A stretch of 64,000 nt of DNA, from assembly GCF_900116865.1 (NCBI RefSeq), contig NZ_FPCD01000001.1, positions 248,001 to 312,000 of the forward strand. The letters are read 5' to 3'. Below, piece by piece: positions 17,420-27,221 of the stretch. Source of the DNA: Butyrivibrio sp. M55 (GTDB taxonomy: Bacteria; Bacillota; Clostridia; Lachnospirales; Lachnospiraceae). Within the stretch, counting starts at the first letter, position 1. Each line of letters begins with the position of its first letter. The translations under genes were made by a program, and so were the position numbers. The notes below the pieces were generated by a model. It saw nothing but the letters and a program-made list of their open reading frames with translations, was not told where the DNA came from and made no database searches.

Positions 17420-18721
17420 TTAGCACAAGATAAGGCCTGCATCTACAAGATTTTGCAAAGTCTTTAGTATGCCAATCTTGGCGTGCGGCCATGTAAGTCC
17501 TCCCTGGAAGAATACAGAGTAAGGTTCCTTGATGGGGCCGTCAGCCGAAAGCTCTATTGAAGAGCCCGAAACAAAGGCACCTGCAGCCATTATTACCTGT
17601 GAATCATATCCCGGCATATCCCATGGTTCGGGAGTTACAAATGAATCAACGGGAGCCGCAGCCTGAACACCTTTACAAAATTCTATAACACCCTCAGGCT
17701 TTCCGAATGTGACAGCCTGTATAATGTCATGTCTCTCTTCCTTGCTGTCGGGACAAACGGAAAATCCGAATTTCTCATAAATATTGGCAGCAAATATTGC
17801 ACCTTTAAGTGCACTTGCAGTTACTGTAGGTGCAAGGAAAAGTCCCTGATAAAAAGAAGGAAGTATTCCGAGTGATGCACCCACCTCTTTTCCAAGTCCC
17901 GGTGAAGTGAGCCTGAAAGCAGCATTCTCGACGCATTCTTTTTTACCTGCGATATAACCACCGATCGGAGCAAGTCCGCCTCCGGGATTCTTAATCAGCG
18001 ATCCGACAACCATATCGGCACCTACATCTGTAGGTTCGATTCTCTCGACGAATTCTCCGTAGCAGTTATCAACCATGCATATAACATTGCTCTTTATACC
18101 CTTGATAAATGCTATAAGCTCTCCTATTCTCGAAACAGAAAGAGTCGGTCTTGTCTGATATCCCTTTGACCTCTGTATGGTAACAAGCTTTATGTTCTCG
18201 TTCTCTACAAGAACCTTCTTGATATTGTCATAATCAAAACTTCCGTCTGAAAGAAGATCCACCTGTGAATATGTGATTCCATACTCTGCAAGAGAGCCCT
18301 TTGATTCTCTTATTCCGATAACTTCTTCAAGCGTATCGTAAGGCTTTCCTACAGGAGAAAAAAGCATGTCTCCGGGTCTTAAATTACTCATAAGAGCAAG
18401 TGCAAGCGCATGAGTTCCGCATGTTATCTGCGGACGAACAAGCGCATCCTCGGTGTGAAACACTGATGCATAGACCGCTTCAAGTTTCTCTCTTCCGATA
18501 TCATTGTATCCGTAGCCCGTTGTTCCCATAAGGCAGGCTTCGCTTACCTTATTGTCCTGCATAGCTTTAAGAACCTTGAGCTGATTATACTCAGCGGTCT
18601 CGTCGATCTTCTTAAATCTCTCCGATAGCTCCTCAATAATAATTTCTCCGAATCTGTGCACCTTCTCTGAGATGCCAAACTCATCATATAACTTGTCTAT
18701 TGTCTGATTTAATTCACTCAT
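17420..18721 (-). CDS. Methionine gamma-lyase-like PLP protein (YnbB / 'aluminium resistance' family)
   Basis: A 433-residue PLP-dependent fold-type I enzyme homologue of the Cys/Met-metabolism superfamily. Visible features are GTTGYGYNDIGREKLE near the N-terminus, MVDNCYGEF (PLP Asp), and VVGSLIKNPGGGLAP with the Schiff-base Lys. B. subtilis YnbB is the best-known relative; the true reaction is not settled. The start is set at the ATG 18721, nine bases after AAGGA, and its first codons overlap the miaA stop by eight bases. It ends the debranching-pepT-miaB-mutS-mutL-miaA operon. Confidence 0.88.
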   Translation of the reverse strand: MSELNQTIDKLYDEFGISEKVHRFGEIIIEELSERFKKIDETAEYNQLKVLKAMQDNKVSEACLMGTTGYGYNDIGREKLEAVYASVFHTEDALVRPQITCGTHALALALMSNLRPGDMLFSPVGKPYDTLEEVIGIRESKGSLAEYGITYSQVDLLSDGSFDYDNIKKVLVENENIKLVTIQRSKGYQTRPTLSVSRIGELIAFIKGIKSNVICMVDNCYGEFVERIEPTDVGADMVVGSLIKNPGGGLAPIGGYIAGKKECVENAAFRLTSPGLGKEVGASLGILPSFYQGLFLAPTVTASALKGAIFAANIYEKFGFSVCPDSKEERHDIIQAVTFGKPEGVIEFCKGVQAAAPVDSFVTPEPWDMPGYDSQVIMAAGAFVSGSSIELSADGPIKEPYSVFFQGGLTWPHAKIGILKTLQNLVDAGLILC

Positions 18722-19652
18722 TTTCATATATCCTTAGTATTTCTTCCAAAACGAGATTGTCATCTCTGTTAAACGCCGATTTATCTATCCAGCGAACTTC
18801 CTTTTCCCTTCGAAACCACGTAAGCTGCCTCTTTGCAAAATGCCTCGTGTTTCTCTTTATCAGATATATCGCTCTTTCAAGGTCGTATTCGCCATCAAGA
18901 TAGCCGAATATCTCCCTGTATCCAAGGCTCTGCATCGAAGTTGCGGTCTTTGGAATGTCTAGCTTACGAAGTTCCTTAACTTCATCGACAAGTCCGTCCT
19001 CTATCATGGCATCTACTCTTTTATCAATTCTTGAATAAAGAACTTCCCTGTCATCCGTTAGCACAAAATAGTAAAAATCATAAGGCGAAACTTTTTCGCT
19101 CTGCTCCTTGTTGTGCTCGGATATTTTCCTGCCGGTCTTTTTATAATATTCTAGAGCTCTTATAACCCTCTTTGAATTATTTTCATGTATCAAAAGAGCC
19201 GACTCGGGATCGACACTTTTTAGTTCCTCATAAATACCGGAAGTGCCTTCTTTTCTGACTCTTTCTTCAAGCTCATGTCTTATGGTATTATCTTCATCCG
19301 TCTCGGTAAAATCAATATCATAAAGAACAGCCTGAATATAAAAGCCTGTTCCGCCGACAAGTATCGGTACTTTTCCTCTTGATGAAATATCCGTAATGGC
19401 ATCTTTCACAAGTTTCTGGAACATAAAGACGTTAAAGTCCTCTTTCGGGTCAAGAAAGTCGATAAGATGATGAGGGATACCCCCCATTTTCTCTTTGGAA
19501 ATCTTGTCCGTGCCGATATTCATATATTTATAGACCTGCATAGAATCAGCGGAGATTATCTCTCCGCCAATCTTTCCGGCAAGCTCTATTGATAATTTGG
19601 ATTTTCCCACAGCAGTGGGCCCCGTTAAAACAATCAGCTTTTGTTTATTCAT
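18714..19652 (-). CDS. miaA: tRNA dimethylallyltransferase
   Basis: Adds a dimethylallyl group to N6 of A37 in tRNAs reading U-starting codons. At 312 residues it is full length. The P-loop GPTAVGKS is at the N-terminus, followed by ISADSMQVYKYMNIGTDK, the tRNA/DMAPP motif VGGTGFYIQAVLYD, and a C-terminal RNTRHFAKRQLTWFRR. It overlaps mutL by the ATGA junction. The product of miaB, in the same operon, acts on the same base. Confidence 0.96.
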   Translation of the reverse strand: MNKQKLIVLTGPTAVGKSKLSIELAGKIGGEIISADSMQVYKYMNIGTDKISKEKMGGIPHHLIDFLDPKEDFNVFMFQKLVKDAITDISSRGKVPILVGGTGFYIQAVLYDIDFTETDEDNTIRHELEERVRKEGTSGIYEELKSVDPESALLIHENNSKRVIRALEYYKKTGRKISEHNKEQSEKVSPYDFYYFVLTDDREVLYSRIDKRVDAMIEDGLVDEVKELRKLDIPKTATSMQSLGYREIFGYLDGEYDLERAIYLIKRNTRHFAKRQLTWFRREKEVRWIDKSAFNRDDNLVLEEILRIYENE

Positions 19653-21799
19653 TCCACAACTCGTTTAAACTTTTTATCAATTTCATACTTTGTCATCGAT
19701 ATGATCGTAGGTCTTCCGTGAGGACAATTATAAGGATTATCAAGAGTAAGAAGTTCATCCAAAAGAGCTTCCATCTCTTCCTTTGTCATCTTTGTATTCC
19801 CCTTAACAGAAGCCTTGCAGGCCATGCTCGCGATCTTATAATTTATCACATCAGGTGTTCTGTCAAGATTTGTTTCATGTGACAGTTCATCAAGGATTTT
19901 GATAAAAAGATCCTTCTCATCATCACATCCAAAAAGATCAACGGGAATAGCTCTCATCGCATATTCATGTCCGCCAAAATTCTCGATGTTAAAGCCTATC
20001 TTTTCAAAGTACTTCCTATAGCGAAGGAAAAGTTCCTCCTCAGCAGAAGCCAGAGTTACGATAACAGGCGGATTTACCATCTGTGAAAGCATTTCGCCCG
20101 ATTTATATCTCTTTATCATTCGCTCGTAGTTAACTTTTTCATGCGCAGCATGCTGGTCCACAAGAAGCATCTTATCTTTGTAACCGATGATCCAGTATGT
20201 TCCGAATATCTGACCGAGAATCTCATACTCTTTGACATTCTCTTTACTCAGAACTTTCTCTTCAAAAAGATCCAGCTGAACGGGCTTTTCAACTATAATA
20301 GCTTCCGAAGGCTTAATTATAGGCGAAGGATGTTCTGTTTTTTCAGCCTGTTTTCCTTCAAGATCCCCGAAAATCCTTGTCCATACGGCAGACTTATTGT
20401 TATCGCTTATTCTTACCGTATCGCCGTTTGCATCTTTTGAATAAACCGGAGTATCTTCTTTTACAAGATTCTCCTCAAATCTCTGCTTTTCAAAAGGCTC
20501 GGGAGCAGTCTTCTTTTTTGGAGCTTCTTCTTTATCTCCGGCTGCCTCCGCATTCTTTGAATCATCGTCAAAAAAGACATCAACAGATGTCGGAACAGGA
20601 TCTGCATCTTTATGCGAAATCTCTTTATTCAAAATCTCTTTATTATTTGAAACTTCTTTATTTGAAATCTCTTTATTTTGAGCCAAAGATTCCGTTGATG
20701 CAGCTTTCGGCTTGAGTGCGGCCACCTCATTGTCAGCCCTTATAATATTAAGAGCATCTGTCTTTTTAGGCGCCGTCTTTTTGTCATCAAGAACAGCATC
20801 GGGAATCATCTCGCGATTTCTAAGCGTATTCTCTACATTTGAACGTATAAGCTCATAAAGTGCGGTCTGATTGTCGAATCTGACTTCAAGCTTAGCGGGA
20901 TGCACGTTTACATCCACCATCGCGGGATTCATTCTGATATGAAGGACCGCAAACGGGAACTTATGCATCATAAGATACTGCTTATAGCCCTCTTCAAGAG
21001 CCTTGGAAATAATCTTATCTTTTACATATCTTCCGTTTACGAAAAATATCTCAAAATTCCTATTTGACCTGTTTATCGAAGGCTCACCGAGATACCCCTC
21101 AATAGTCACGCCTTTTTCCGTGATATTTATGGGAACGAGGTTAAGCGAAACATCTCTTCCATAGATTCTGTAAATAATCTCTTTGAGATCTCCGTTTCCG
21201 GAAGTGTTGAACTTATCATCCCTGTTGTTTATGTAGTGGAATGATATTGTAGGGTTATCAAGAGCAAGATGCTCCATGACATCACCGATATAGCTTGCCT
21301 CAGTCTGAGGAGTCTTAAGAAACTTCTTTCTCGCAGGAGTATTGAAAAAGAGATTTCTTACGATAAGAGAAGTTCCGTCAGGAGCTCCAATCTCTTCAAA
21401 GCATACTTCCTCTCCGCCGCTTATACTGTATCTGATTCCGACAAGATCGTCTCTTGTCTTTGTGATCAGATCAACCTGGGCAACGGAAGAAATACTTGAT
21501 AAAGCCTCTCCTCTGAATCCAAGCGAATGAATCGTAAAAAGATCCTCGATAGACTTAAGCTTACTTGTAGCATGTCTTTTAAACGCTTTTCTTATCTCGG
21601 TCTTTTCAATTCCTGATCCGTTATCCGTGACACGAATCATATCGATACCGCCGCCTTTTATCTCAACGGTGATCGCGGTAGCGCCTGAATCAATCGCGTT
21701 TTCAACAAGTTCTTTTACGACACTCGCAGGCCTCTCAACAACTTCTCCTGCAGCAATCTGGTCTATGGTATTTTTGTCGAGTTCGTTAATGAATGCCAT
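19649..21799 (-). CDS. mutL: DNA mismatch repair protein MutL
   Basis: A 716-residue GHKL ATPase of methyl-independent mismatch repair. The N-terminal ATPase motifs are VVKELVENAIDSGA, DNGSGI and GFRGEALSSI. The C-terminal endonuclease metal motif DQHAAHEKVNYE is present, as expected where MutH is absent. The linker between the domains (about 335-520) is charged and contains a short tandem NKEIS-type repeat at about 20605-20690. The gene starts directly after the mutS stop (TAA followed by ATG). Confidence 0.96.
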   Translation of the reverse strand: MAFINELDKNTIDQIAAGEVVERPASVVKELVENAIDSGATAITVEIKGGGIDMIRVTDNGSGIEKTEIRKAFKRHATSKLKSIEDLFTIHSLGFRGEALSSISSVAQVDLITKTRDDLVGIRYSISGGEEVCFEEIGAPDGTSLIVRNLFFNTPARKKFLKTPQTEASYIGDVMEHLALDNPTISFHYINNRDDKFNTSGNGDLKEIIYRIYGRDVSLNLVPINITEKGVTIEGYLGEPSINRSNRNFEIFFVNGRYVKDKIISKALEEGYKQYLMMHKFPFAVLHIRMNPAMVDVNVHPAKLEVRFDNQTALYELIRSNVENTLRNREMIPDAVLDDKKTAPKKTDALNIIRADNEVAALKPKAASTESLAQNKEISNKEVSNNKEILNKEISHKDADPVPTSVDVFFDDDSKNAEAAGDKEEAPKKKTAPEPFEKQRFEENLVKEDTPVYSKDANGDTVRISDNNKSAVWTRIFGDLEGKQAEKTEHPSPIIKPSEAIIVEKPVQLDLFEEKVLSKENVKEYEILGQIFGTYWIIGYKDKMLLVDQHAAHEKVNYERMIKRYKSGEMLSQMVNPPVIVTLASAEEELFLRYRKYFEKIGFNIENFGGHEYAMRAIPVDLFGCDDEKDLFIKILDELSHETNLDRTPDVINYKIASMACKASVKGNTKMTKEEMEALLDELLTLDNPYNCPHGRPTIISMTKYEIDKKFKRVVE
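20605..20690 (-). repeat. In-frame minirepeat in the mutL linker
   Basis: Four to five imperfect copies of an 18-21 base unit encode NKEIS, NKEVS, NKEIL and NKEIS in series. All unit lengths are multiples of three, so copy-number change would keep the frame. It falls in the disordered linker, not a catalytic domain. Confidence 0.7.
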
Positions 21800-24493
21800 T
21801 TAGTTTTTCCACCTGTTTTTCAAATCACTCTGAAGCTTGTACAAAGTATTCAGAGCGTCCATGGGCGTAAGAGTTGTAATATCGATTTCCTGCAATCTCT
21901 TAAGCACATCTTCATCGGTTACAGTATCAAACAGTGACATCTGATCCATATCAACGTCGTCATAATGCTTAACTTTGACTTTTTTATCACTCTTATTGTC
22001 CTTTGCAATACTCTGGACTTTATCGGTAATATCATTGTCGGTAAGTTCAGCAACAATCTCCTTGGCCCTGTCGATGACCATATCAGGAACACCTGCAAGC
22101 TTAGCAACCTGAATACCGTAGCTCTTGTCAGCGCCACCCTTTACGATTTTCCTTAGAAAAACAATATCATCACCGTTTTCTTTAACGGCAATACAGTAGT
22201 TATTTACATTGTCCATCTTACCCTCAAGCTCTGTAAGCTCGTGATAATGCGTAGCAAACAAAGTCTTGGCGCCAAGTATCTTTCTGTTACTGATATGCTC
22301 CGTAACAGCCCAGGCAATGGCAAGACCGTCATATGTCGATGTTCCTCTTCCTATCTCATCCAGTATCAAAAGAGAATTTGAAGTCGCATTACGTAATATG
22401 TTTGCAACCTCATTCATCTCAACCATGAATGTAGACTGACCGCTGCCAAGGTCATCGGAAGCACCGACTCTTGTAAATATCCTGTCAACGACACATATAT
22501 CGGCTTTCTCTGCAGGTACAAAACTTCCTATCTGCATCATCAGTGAAATAAGTGCCGTCTGTCTCATATATGTCGATTTACCCGCCATATTGGGACCTGT
22601 GATAATTGAGATGCAGTGCTTTTTGTTATCAAGAAATGTATCGTTTGAGATAAACATATCGGAAGAATCAAGCATAAGCTCAACAACCGGATGTCTTCCG
22701 TTCTTTATGTTGAATACACCCTTTTCGTTTATTGAAGGCTTAACATAATGATTCTTTTCCGCAACATAAGCAAGCGAAGCATATACATCAAGGAGTGCAA
22801 GCGCTTTAGCCGTGCCCTGTATTCTGTCTATCTCAAGAGCGATGGAATCTCTTATCTTGCAAAACATCTCATACTCAAGATTATTTAGCTTATCCTGAGC
22901 ATTTAAAATTGTATCTTCAAGCTCTTTTAACTTGGGAGTTGTATATCTCTCGCAGTTTGTAAGAGTCTGTTTTCTGATGAAGTAATCGGGGACTTTGTCT
23001 TTGAATGAATTGGTAACTTCAAAGGAGTAACCAAACACATTGCTGTATTTGATCTTAAGATTTTTTATCCCCGTCTTTTCCTTTTCTTCATCCTCAAGCT
23101 GTGCAAGCCAGCTTTTTCCGTTGGTTCCGGCTTCTCTGAATGTATCGATATCTTTGTCGAAACCATCCTTTATGATTCCGCTTTCTTTTATTGTAAGCGG
23201 AGGCTCCTCAACGATAGCCATATCTATAAGGTCATAAATATCTCTCAAAGGATCGAGTCTCTCCTCAAGTGAAGAAAGCTCCGGATCATCCTTAACATCA
23301 ATAAGAGATGTCTTGATTGCCGGAATCATCCTGATTGAATTTCTGAAAGCAAGAAGATCTCTTGGGTTGGCAGTCTTAAACACGATCTTTGACATAAGTC
23401 TTTCAAGATCGTATACGGGATTAAGATACTCACGTATTTCTTCCCTTGTGACTACATTCTTTACAAGCTTTTCAACCGCACCCTGTCTTAAAAGAATGTC
23501 GTCCTTTTCAATTAGAGGCTGTTCTATAAAGCTTCGAAGCGTTCTCGCACCCATAGCTGTTTTGGTCTTATCGAGAACCCAAAGGAGCGTTCCTCTCTTC
23601 TGCTTATCCCTCATCGTCTCAACAAGCTCAAGATTTCGCCTTGTAGATGAATCAAGAAGCATGAACTTACTTGTAAGATAAGGGTAAATATGAGTGATAT
23701 TCGCTATCTCAGTCTTCTGCATATCAATGAGATACTGCAAAAGAGCTCCCGCAGCCACGATTCCGTTTCCGAAATCATCAAGTCCGAGACCTATTAGCGA
23801 CTTAACTTTAAAGTGCGTTATCAGTGTCTTTTTACAATTTTCCTCATCGTAATATCTTGCATCAAGAGGATTTATATATACTCCGAGCCTGTTCTTAAGA
23901 TCGTCGGTTGAAACCCCCGAAAAAGTGAAAGCTTCATTGCAGATAAGCTCGGAAGGCATGTACTTTCCAATCTCGTCACAAGCTTCCTTGATGCTTGAAA
24001 CTTCCGTAAGGTAATAGTCACCCGTCGTAACATCCGCAACAGATATTCCGATGCATTCCGAATCATAAAATACGCACATGAGATAGTTGTTCTTGGTCTC
24101 CTCAAGAGCCTGCATATTAAGATTCGTTCCCGGCGTGACGATTCTTGTCACATCTCTTTTTACGATGCCTTTTGCCTGCTTTGGATCCTCGGTCTGCTCA
24201 CATATCGCAACCTTATATCCCTTTGAAACAAGTCTTGTAAGATAAGTATCAACCGCATGAAAAGGAACTCCGCACATAGGCGCTCTCTCTTCAAGTCCAC
24301 ACGCCTTTCCCGTAAGGGTAAGCTCAAGCTCTTTTGAAACAGTCTTCGCATCATCAAAAAACAGTTCGTAAAAATCCCCAAGTCTGTAAAACAAGACGCA
24401 GTCTTTATACTCGTTCTTTGTCTGAAGATAGTGCTGCATCATGGGTGATACTTTTTCTATGTCTACATTCTCATACGTCGTGGTACTCTCCAC
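21800..24493 (-). CDS. mutS: DNA mismatch repair protein MutS
   Basis: The mismatch-recognition ATPase, about 897 residues. GDFYELF near the N-terminus holds the mismatch-stacking Phe and Glu. Walker A is GPNMAGKSTYMRQ and Walker B with signature is LILDEIGRGTSTYDGLA. A helix-turn-helix tail follows KSYGIQVAKLAGVP. The frame is open up to 24547, but ACGGAGG lies eight bases before the GTG at 24493, which removes a 37-base overlap with miaB. It is followed without a gap by mutL. Confidence 0.96.
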   Translation of the reverse strand: MESTTTYENVDIEKVSPMMQHYLQTKNEYKDCVLFYRLGDFYELFFDDAKTVSKELELTLTGKACGLEERAPMCGVPFHAVDTYLTRLVSKGYKVAICEQTEDPKQAKGIVKRDVTRIVTPGTNLNMQALEETKNNYLMCVFYDSECIGISVADVTTGDYYLTEVSSIKEACDEIGKYMPSELICNEAFTFSGVSTDDLKNRLGVYINPLDARYYDEENCKKTLITHFKVKSLIGLGLDDFGNGIVAAGALLQYLIDMQKTEIANITHIYPYLTSKFMLLDSSTRRNLELVETMRDKQKRGTLLWVLDKTKTAMGARTLRSFIEQPLIEKDDILLRQGAVEKLVKNVVTREEIREYLNPVYDLERLMSKIVFKTANPRDLLAFRNSIRMIPAIKTSLIDVKDDPELSSLEERLDPLRDIYDLIDMAIVEEPPLTIKESGIIKDGFDKDIDTFREAGTNGKSWLAQLEDEEKEKTGIKNLKIKYSNVFGYSFEVTNSFKDKVPDYFIRKQTLTNCERYTTPKLKELEDTILNAQDKLNNLEYEMFCKIRDSIALEIDRIQGTAKALALLDVYASLAYVAEKNHYVKPSINEKGVFNIKNGRHPVVELMLDSSDMFISNDTFLDNKKHCISIITGPNMAGKSTYMRQTALISLMMQIGSFVPAEKADICVVDRIFTRVGASDDLGSGQSTFMVEMNEVANILRNATSNSLLILDEIGRGTSTYDGLAIAWAVTEHISNRKILGAKTLFATHYHELTELEGKMDNVNNYCIAVKENGDDIVFLRKIVKGGADKSYGIQVAKLAGVPDMVIDRAKEIVAELTDNDITDKVQSIAKDNKSDKKVKVKHYDDVDMDQMSLFDTVTDEDVLKRLQEIDITTLTPMDALNTLYKLQSDLKNRWKN

Positions 24494-24510
24494 GTATAAT
24501 TCCTCCGTTA

Positions 24511-25977
24511 TTATGCTTTCTCCCCAAAGAAATAAAAGCCGTGACAATCAGTAATCTTTACTTTGACCATCTTTCCGATAAGCTCCTCGCTGCCGGGGAA
24601 ATGTACAAGTGTATTGTTTGACATTCTTCCCGTCATAAGAGAATCATCATGATCGTTTACGCTTTCAACAAGCACTTCCTGAACCTGTCCCTTGTATTTA
24701 AGAGACTGCTCTTTTGCCGTATCCTGAACGACTTTAAGAAGCCTGTCGAAATTTTCTTTAACAACGTCTTCAGGCACCTGATCTTCAAAAGTAGCGGCAG
24801 GTGTGCCCGACCTCTTTGAATAAATAAAGGTAAATGCGTTGTCAAAGGCTGATTTCTTCACAACATCGATAGTATCGTCAACGTCCTCTTTGGTCTCGCC
24901 GGGGAAACCTACGATAATATCCGTTGTGATTGCAACATCGGGAAGCTTAGTCCTTATCCTATTTACAAGATTAAGGAAATCTTCCTTGGTATATTTTCTG
25001 TTCATTCTCCTCAAGATTTCGGTATTTCCCGACTGAAGAGGAAGATGAATATGTCTTGCTATTTTCTTGTTATTTGCAATAACATCTATAAGCTCATCTG
25101 AAAAGTCCTTAGGATGAGGAGTCATAAACCTTACTCTCTCTATACCTTCAACCTTAGTGACTTCGTCAATCAGCTCCGCAAAAGAAATCTTATCCGGATT
25201 TCCGTCCTCAAAATCATTTCCGTATGAGTTGACGTTCTGTCCGAGAAGCATGATCTCTTTAACGCCATCATTTGCAAGCTTTTCACACTCTCTGATGATA
25301 TCCTTGGGGCTTCTGCTTCTCTCGCGTCCTCTGACATAAGGAACAATACAATAAGTGCAGAAATTATTGCAGCCAAACATGATATTTACGCCCGACTTAA
25401 ATGAATACTTACGAAGAACCGGAAGATCCTCGACAATCTTGTCAGTTTCTTTCCAGATATCGATTATCATCTTGTCGGAGTTAAGTGATTGGTACAAAAG
25501 CTCCGCAAATTTATAAATGTTATGTGTTCCGAAAATAAGATCAACGAATCTGTAGCTCTTTTTGATCTTATCAACGGCCGTTTTCTCCTGCATCATACAT
25601 CCGCAGATCGCAATCTTCATATAAGGATTGCTCTTCTTGAAATTACTGCACTGACCAAGCCTTCCAAGAACTCTCTGATCGGCGTTATCGCGAACGGTAC
25701 ATGTGTTATAGATTACAAAATCGGCATCTTCCGATTCAGTTTCTTCATATCCGACAAGCTTAAGTGTCGCAAGAAGTTTCTCGGAATCCCTTGCGTTCAT
25801 CTGACATCCGAAAGTAACAACACATGCCTTAAGCTTTCTTCCAAGCTCTTTTTCCATAAAAGAAACCTGAGCCTTGGCTTTTTCAATATATTCAAGCTGT
25901 CTGACGCTCTCCTCATCGGCAACGTCCTGCCTGTTAGCGTTTAATATACTGATATTATTTGCTTTTTCACTAGCCAT
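24511..25977 (-). CDS. miaB: tRNA-2-methylthio-N6-dimethylallyladenosine synthase
   Basis: A radical-SAM methylthiotransferase that adds a methylthio group to i6A37 of tRNA. At 488 residues it is slightly longer than E. coli MiaB because of an N-terminal extension of about 45 residues. The UPF0004 domain has Cys residues in TFGCQMNARDS and ICGCMMQE. The radical-SAM motif is CNNFCTYC, and a TRAM domain closes the protein. Its ATG overlaps the pepT stop by one base. Confidence 0.96.
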   Translation of the reverse strand: MASEKANNISILNANRQDVADEESVRQLEYIEKAKAQVSFMEKELGRKLKACVVTFGCQMNARDSEKLLATLKLVGYEETESEDADFVIYNTCTVRDNADQRVLGRLGQCSNFKKSNPYMKIAICGCMMQEKTAVDKIKKSYRFVDLIFGTHNIYKFAELLYQSLNSDKMIIDIWKETDKIVEDLPVLRKYSFKSGVNIMFGCNNFCTYCIVPYVRGRERSRSPKDIIRECEKLANDGVKEIMLLGQNVNSYGNDFEDGNPDKISFAELIDEVTKVEGIERVRFMTPHPKDFSDELIDVIANNKKIARHIHLPLQSGNTEILRRMNRKYTKEDFLNLVNRIRTKLPDVAITTDIIVGFPGETKEDVDDTIDVVKKSAFDNAFTFIYSKRSGTPAATFEDQVPEDVVKENFDRLLKVVQDTAKEQSLKYKGQVQEVLVESVNDHDDSLMTGRMSNNTLVHFPGSEELIGKMVKVKITDCHGFYFFGEKA

Positions 25978-27221
25978 TAAAAATCTTCTCCGTATACTTT
26001 TACAATTCCCAAAAGGATATCTACAACCTTGCGCATCTCCTGTATAGAAGCATACTCATACTTGCCATGATAGTTGTAGCCACCCGTGCAAAGGTTCGGG
26101 CAGGGAAGTCCCTTATATGAAAGCGAAGCACCGTCTGTACCGCCTCTTATAGGTGAGTCTATCGGTGTGATCGCAAGTCCGATCATTACCTTCTTCGCAT
26201 TTTCGACAAGATGCATGTGTGGACGGATCTTCTCGAGCATATTGAAGTACTGGTCTCTTATATTAACTTCAACCGTTCCAATGCCATACTTCTTGTTAAG
26301 ATACTCCGCAGCATCGTAAAAGAGCTTTTTCTTGCTGTTAAAAAGCTTCTCGTTGTGATCTCTTATGATATATGTTGCCTCAGCGTTCTCTGTTCCGCCG
26401 TTCACGTTTGTGAGGTGGAAAAATCCCTCTCTTTTCTCCGTATACATGGGATTCTGGAATACTGGAAGCATTGAATGGAACTCATAGCAGATAAGAGCCG
26501 CATTTATCATCTTATTCTTGGCATCACCCGGATGAACGCTTCTTCCGTGAACCTTTATAGTTCCTTCCGCAGCATTAAAATTCTCGTATTCGAGCTCTCC
26601 GAGTTTTCCGCCGTCAACGGTATATGCAAAGTCTGCGCCAAATCTCTTCAAATCAAAATGAGCGGTTCCTTCGCCGATCTCTTCATCCGGAGTAAACGCG
26701 ATTTTTATATCACCGTGCTTAATTTCGGGATTGGACAAAAGAGTTTCCGCCATTGTCATAATTTCTGAAACACCGGCCTTATCATCTGCTCCGAGAAGTG
26801 TCGTTCCGTCTGTAACGATAAGATCTTCACCGACATGATTTAAAAGCTCGGGGAAATCTTTGGGTGAAAGAACAACCTTTCCGTCCTTTGAAAGGCAGAT
26901 GTCCGTTCCCTCGTAATTATCTATTATTCTGGGCTTTACATCTTTTCCGCTAACTTCATCTGAAGTATCCATGTGAGCGACAAAGCCCATCTTGTATCTC
27001 TTTTTGCCATCATCGATATTCGAAGGAATAGACGCATAAACATAACAATGATCTTCATCATAATATACGTCGGAAGCTCCGATCTCGATAAGTTCATCTC
27101 TTAAGATTTTTGCAAGGTCATGCTGCTTCATGGTAGAAGGAGACGTGCCCGAATCAGGATCTGACTGGGTATCAACCTTTACATATCTTAAAAATTTTTC
27201 AATAACATCCGGTTTGTTCAT
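25977..27221 (-). CDS. pepT: Peptidase T (tripeptide aminopeptidase)
   Basis: A 414-residue M20B zinc aminopeptidase that releases the N-terminal residue of tripeptides. Zinc-ligand motifs are AHMDTSDEVSG, LGADDKAG and TPDEEIGEG, with RGGTDGASLSYKGLPCPNL (in two parts) later. SVHPGDAKNKM is typical of the dimerisation domain. It joins the upstream debranching-enzyme homologue through an ATGA overlap. Confidence 0.95.
   Translation of the reverse strand: MNKPDVIEKFLRYVKVDTQSDPDSGTSPSTMKQHDLAKILRDELIEIGASDVYYDEDHCYVYASIPSNIDDGKKRYKMGFVAHMDTSDEVSGKDVKPRIIDNYEGTDICLSKDGKVVLSPKDFPELLNHVGEDLIVTDGTTLLGADDKAGVSEIMTMAETLLSNPEIKHGDIKIAFTPDEEIGEGTAHFDLKRFGADFAYTVDGGKLGELEYENFNAAEGTIKVHGRSVHPGDAKNKMINAALICYEFHSMLPVFQNPMYTEKREGFFHLTNVNGGTENAEATYIIRDHNEKLFNSKKKLFYDAAEYLNKKYGIGTVEVNIRDQYFNMLEKIRPHMHLVENAKKVMIGLAITPIDSPIRGGTDGASLSYKGLPCPNLCTGGYNYHGKYEYASIQEMRKVVDILLGIVKVYGEDF

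Noticed and set aside
20605..20690. Repeat array in mutL considered as a CRISPR-like array
   Set aside because: Units are 18-21 bases, contiguous, in frame and without spacers.
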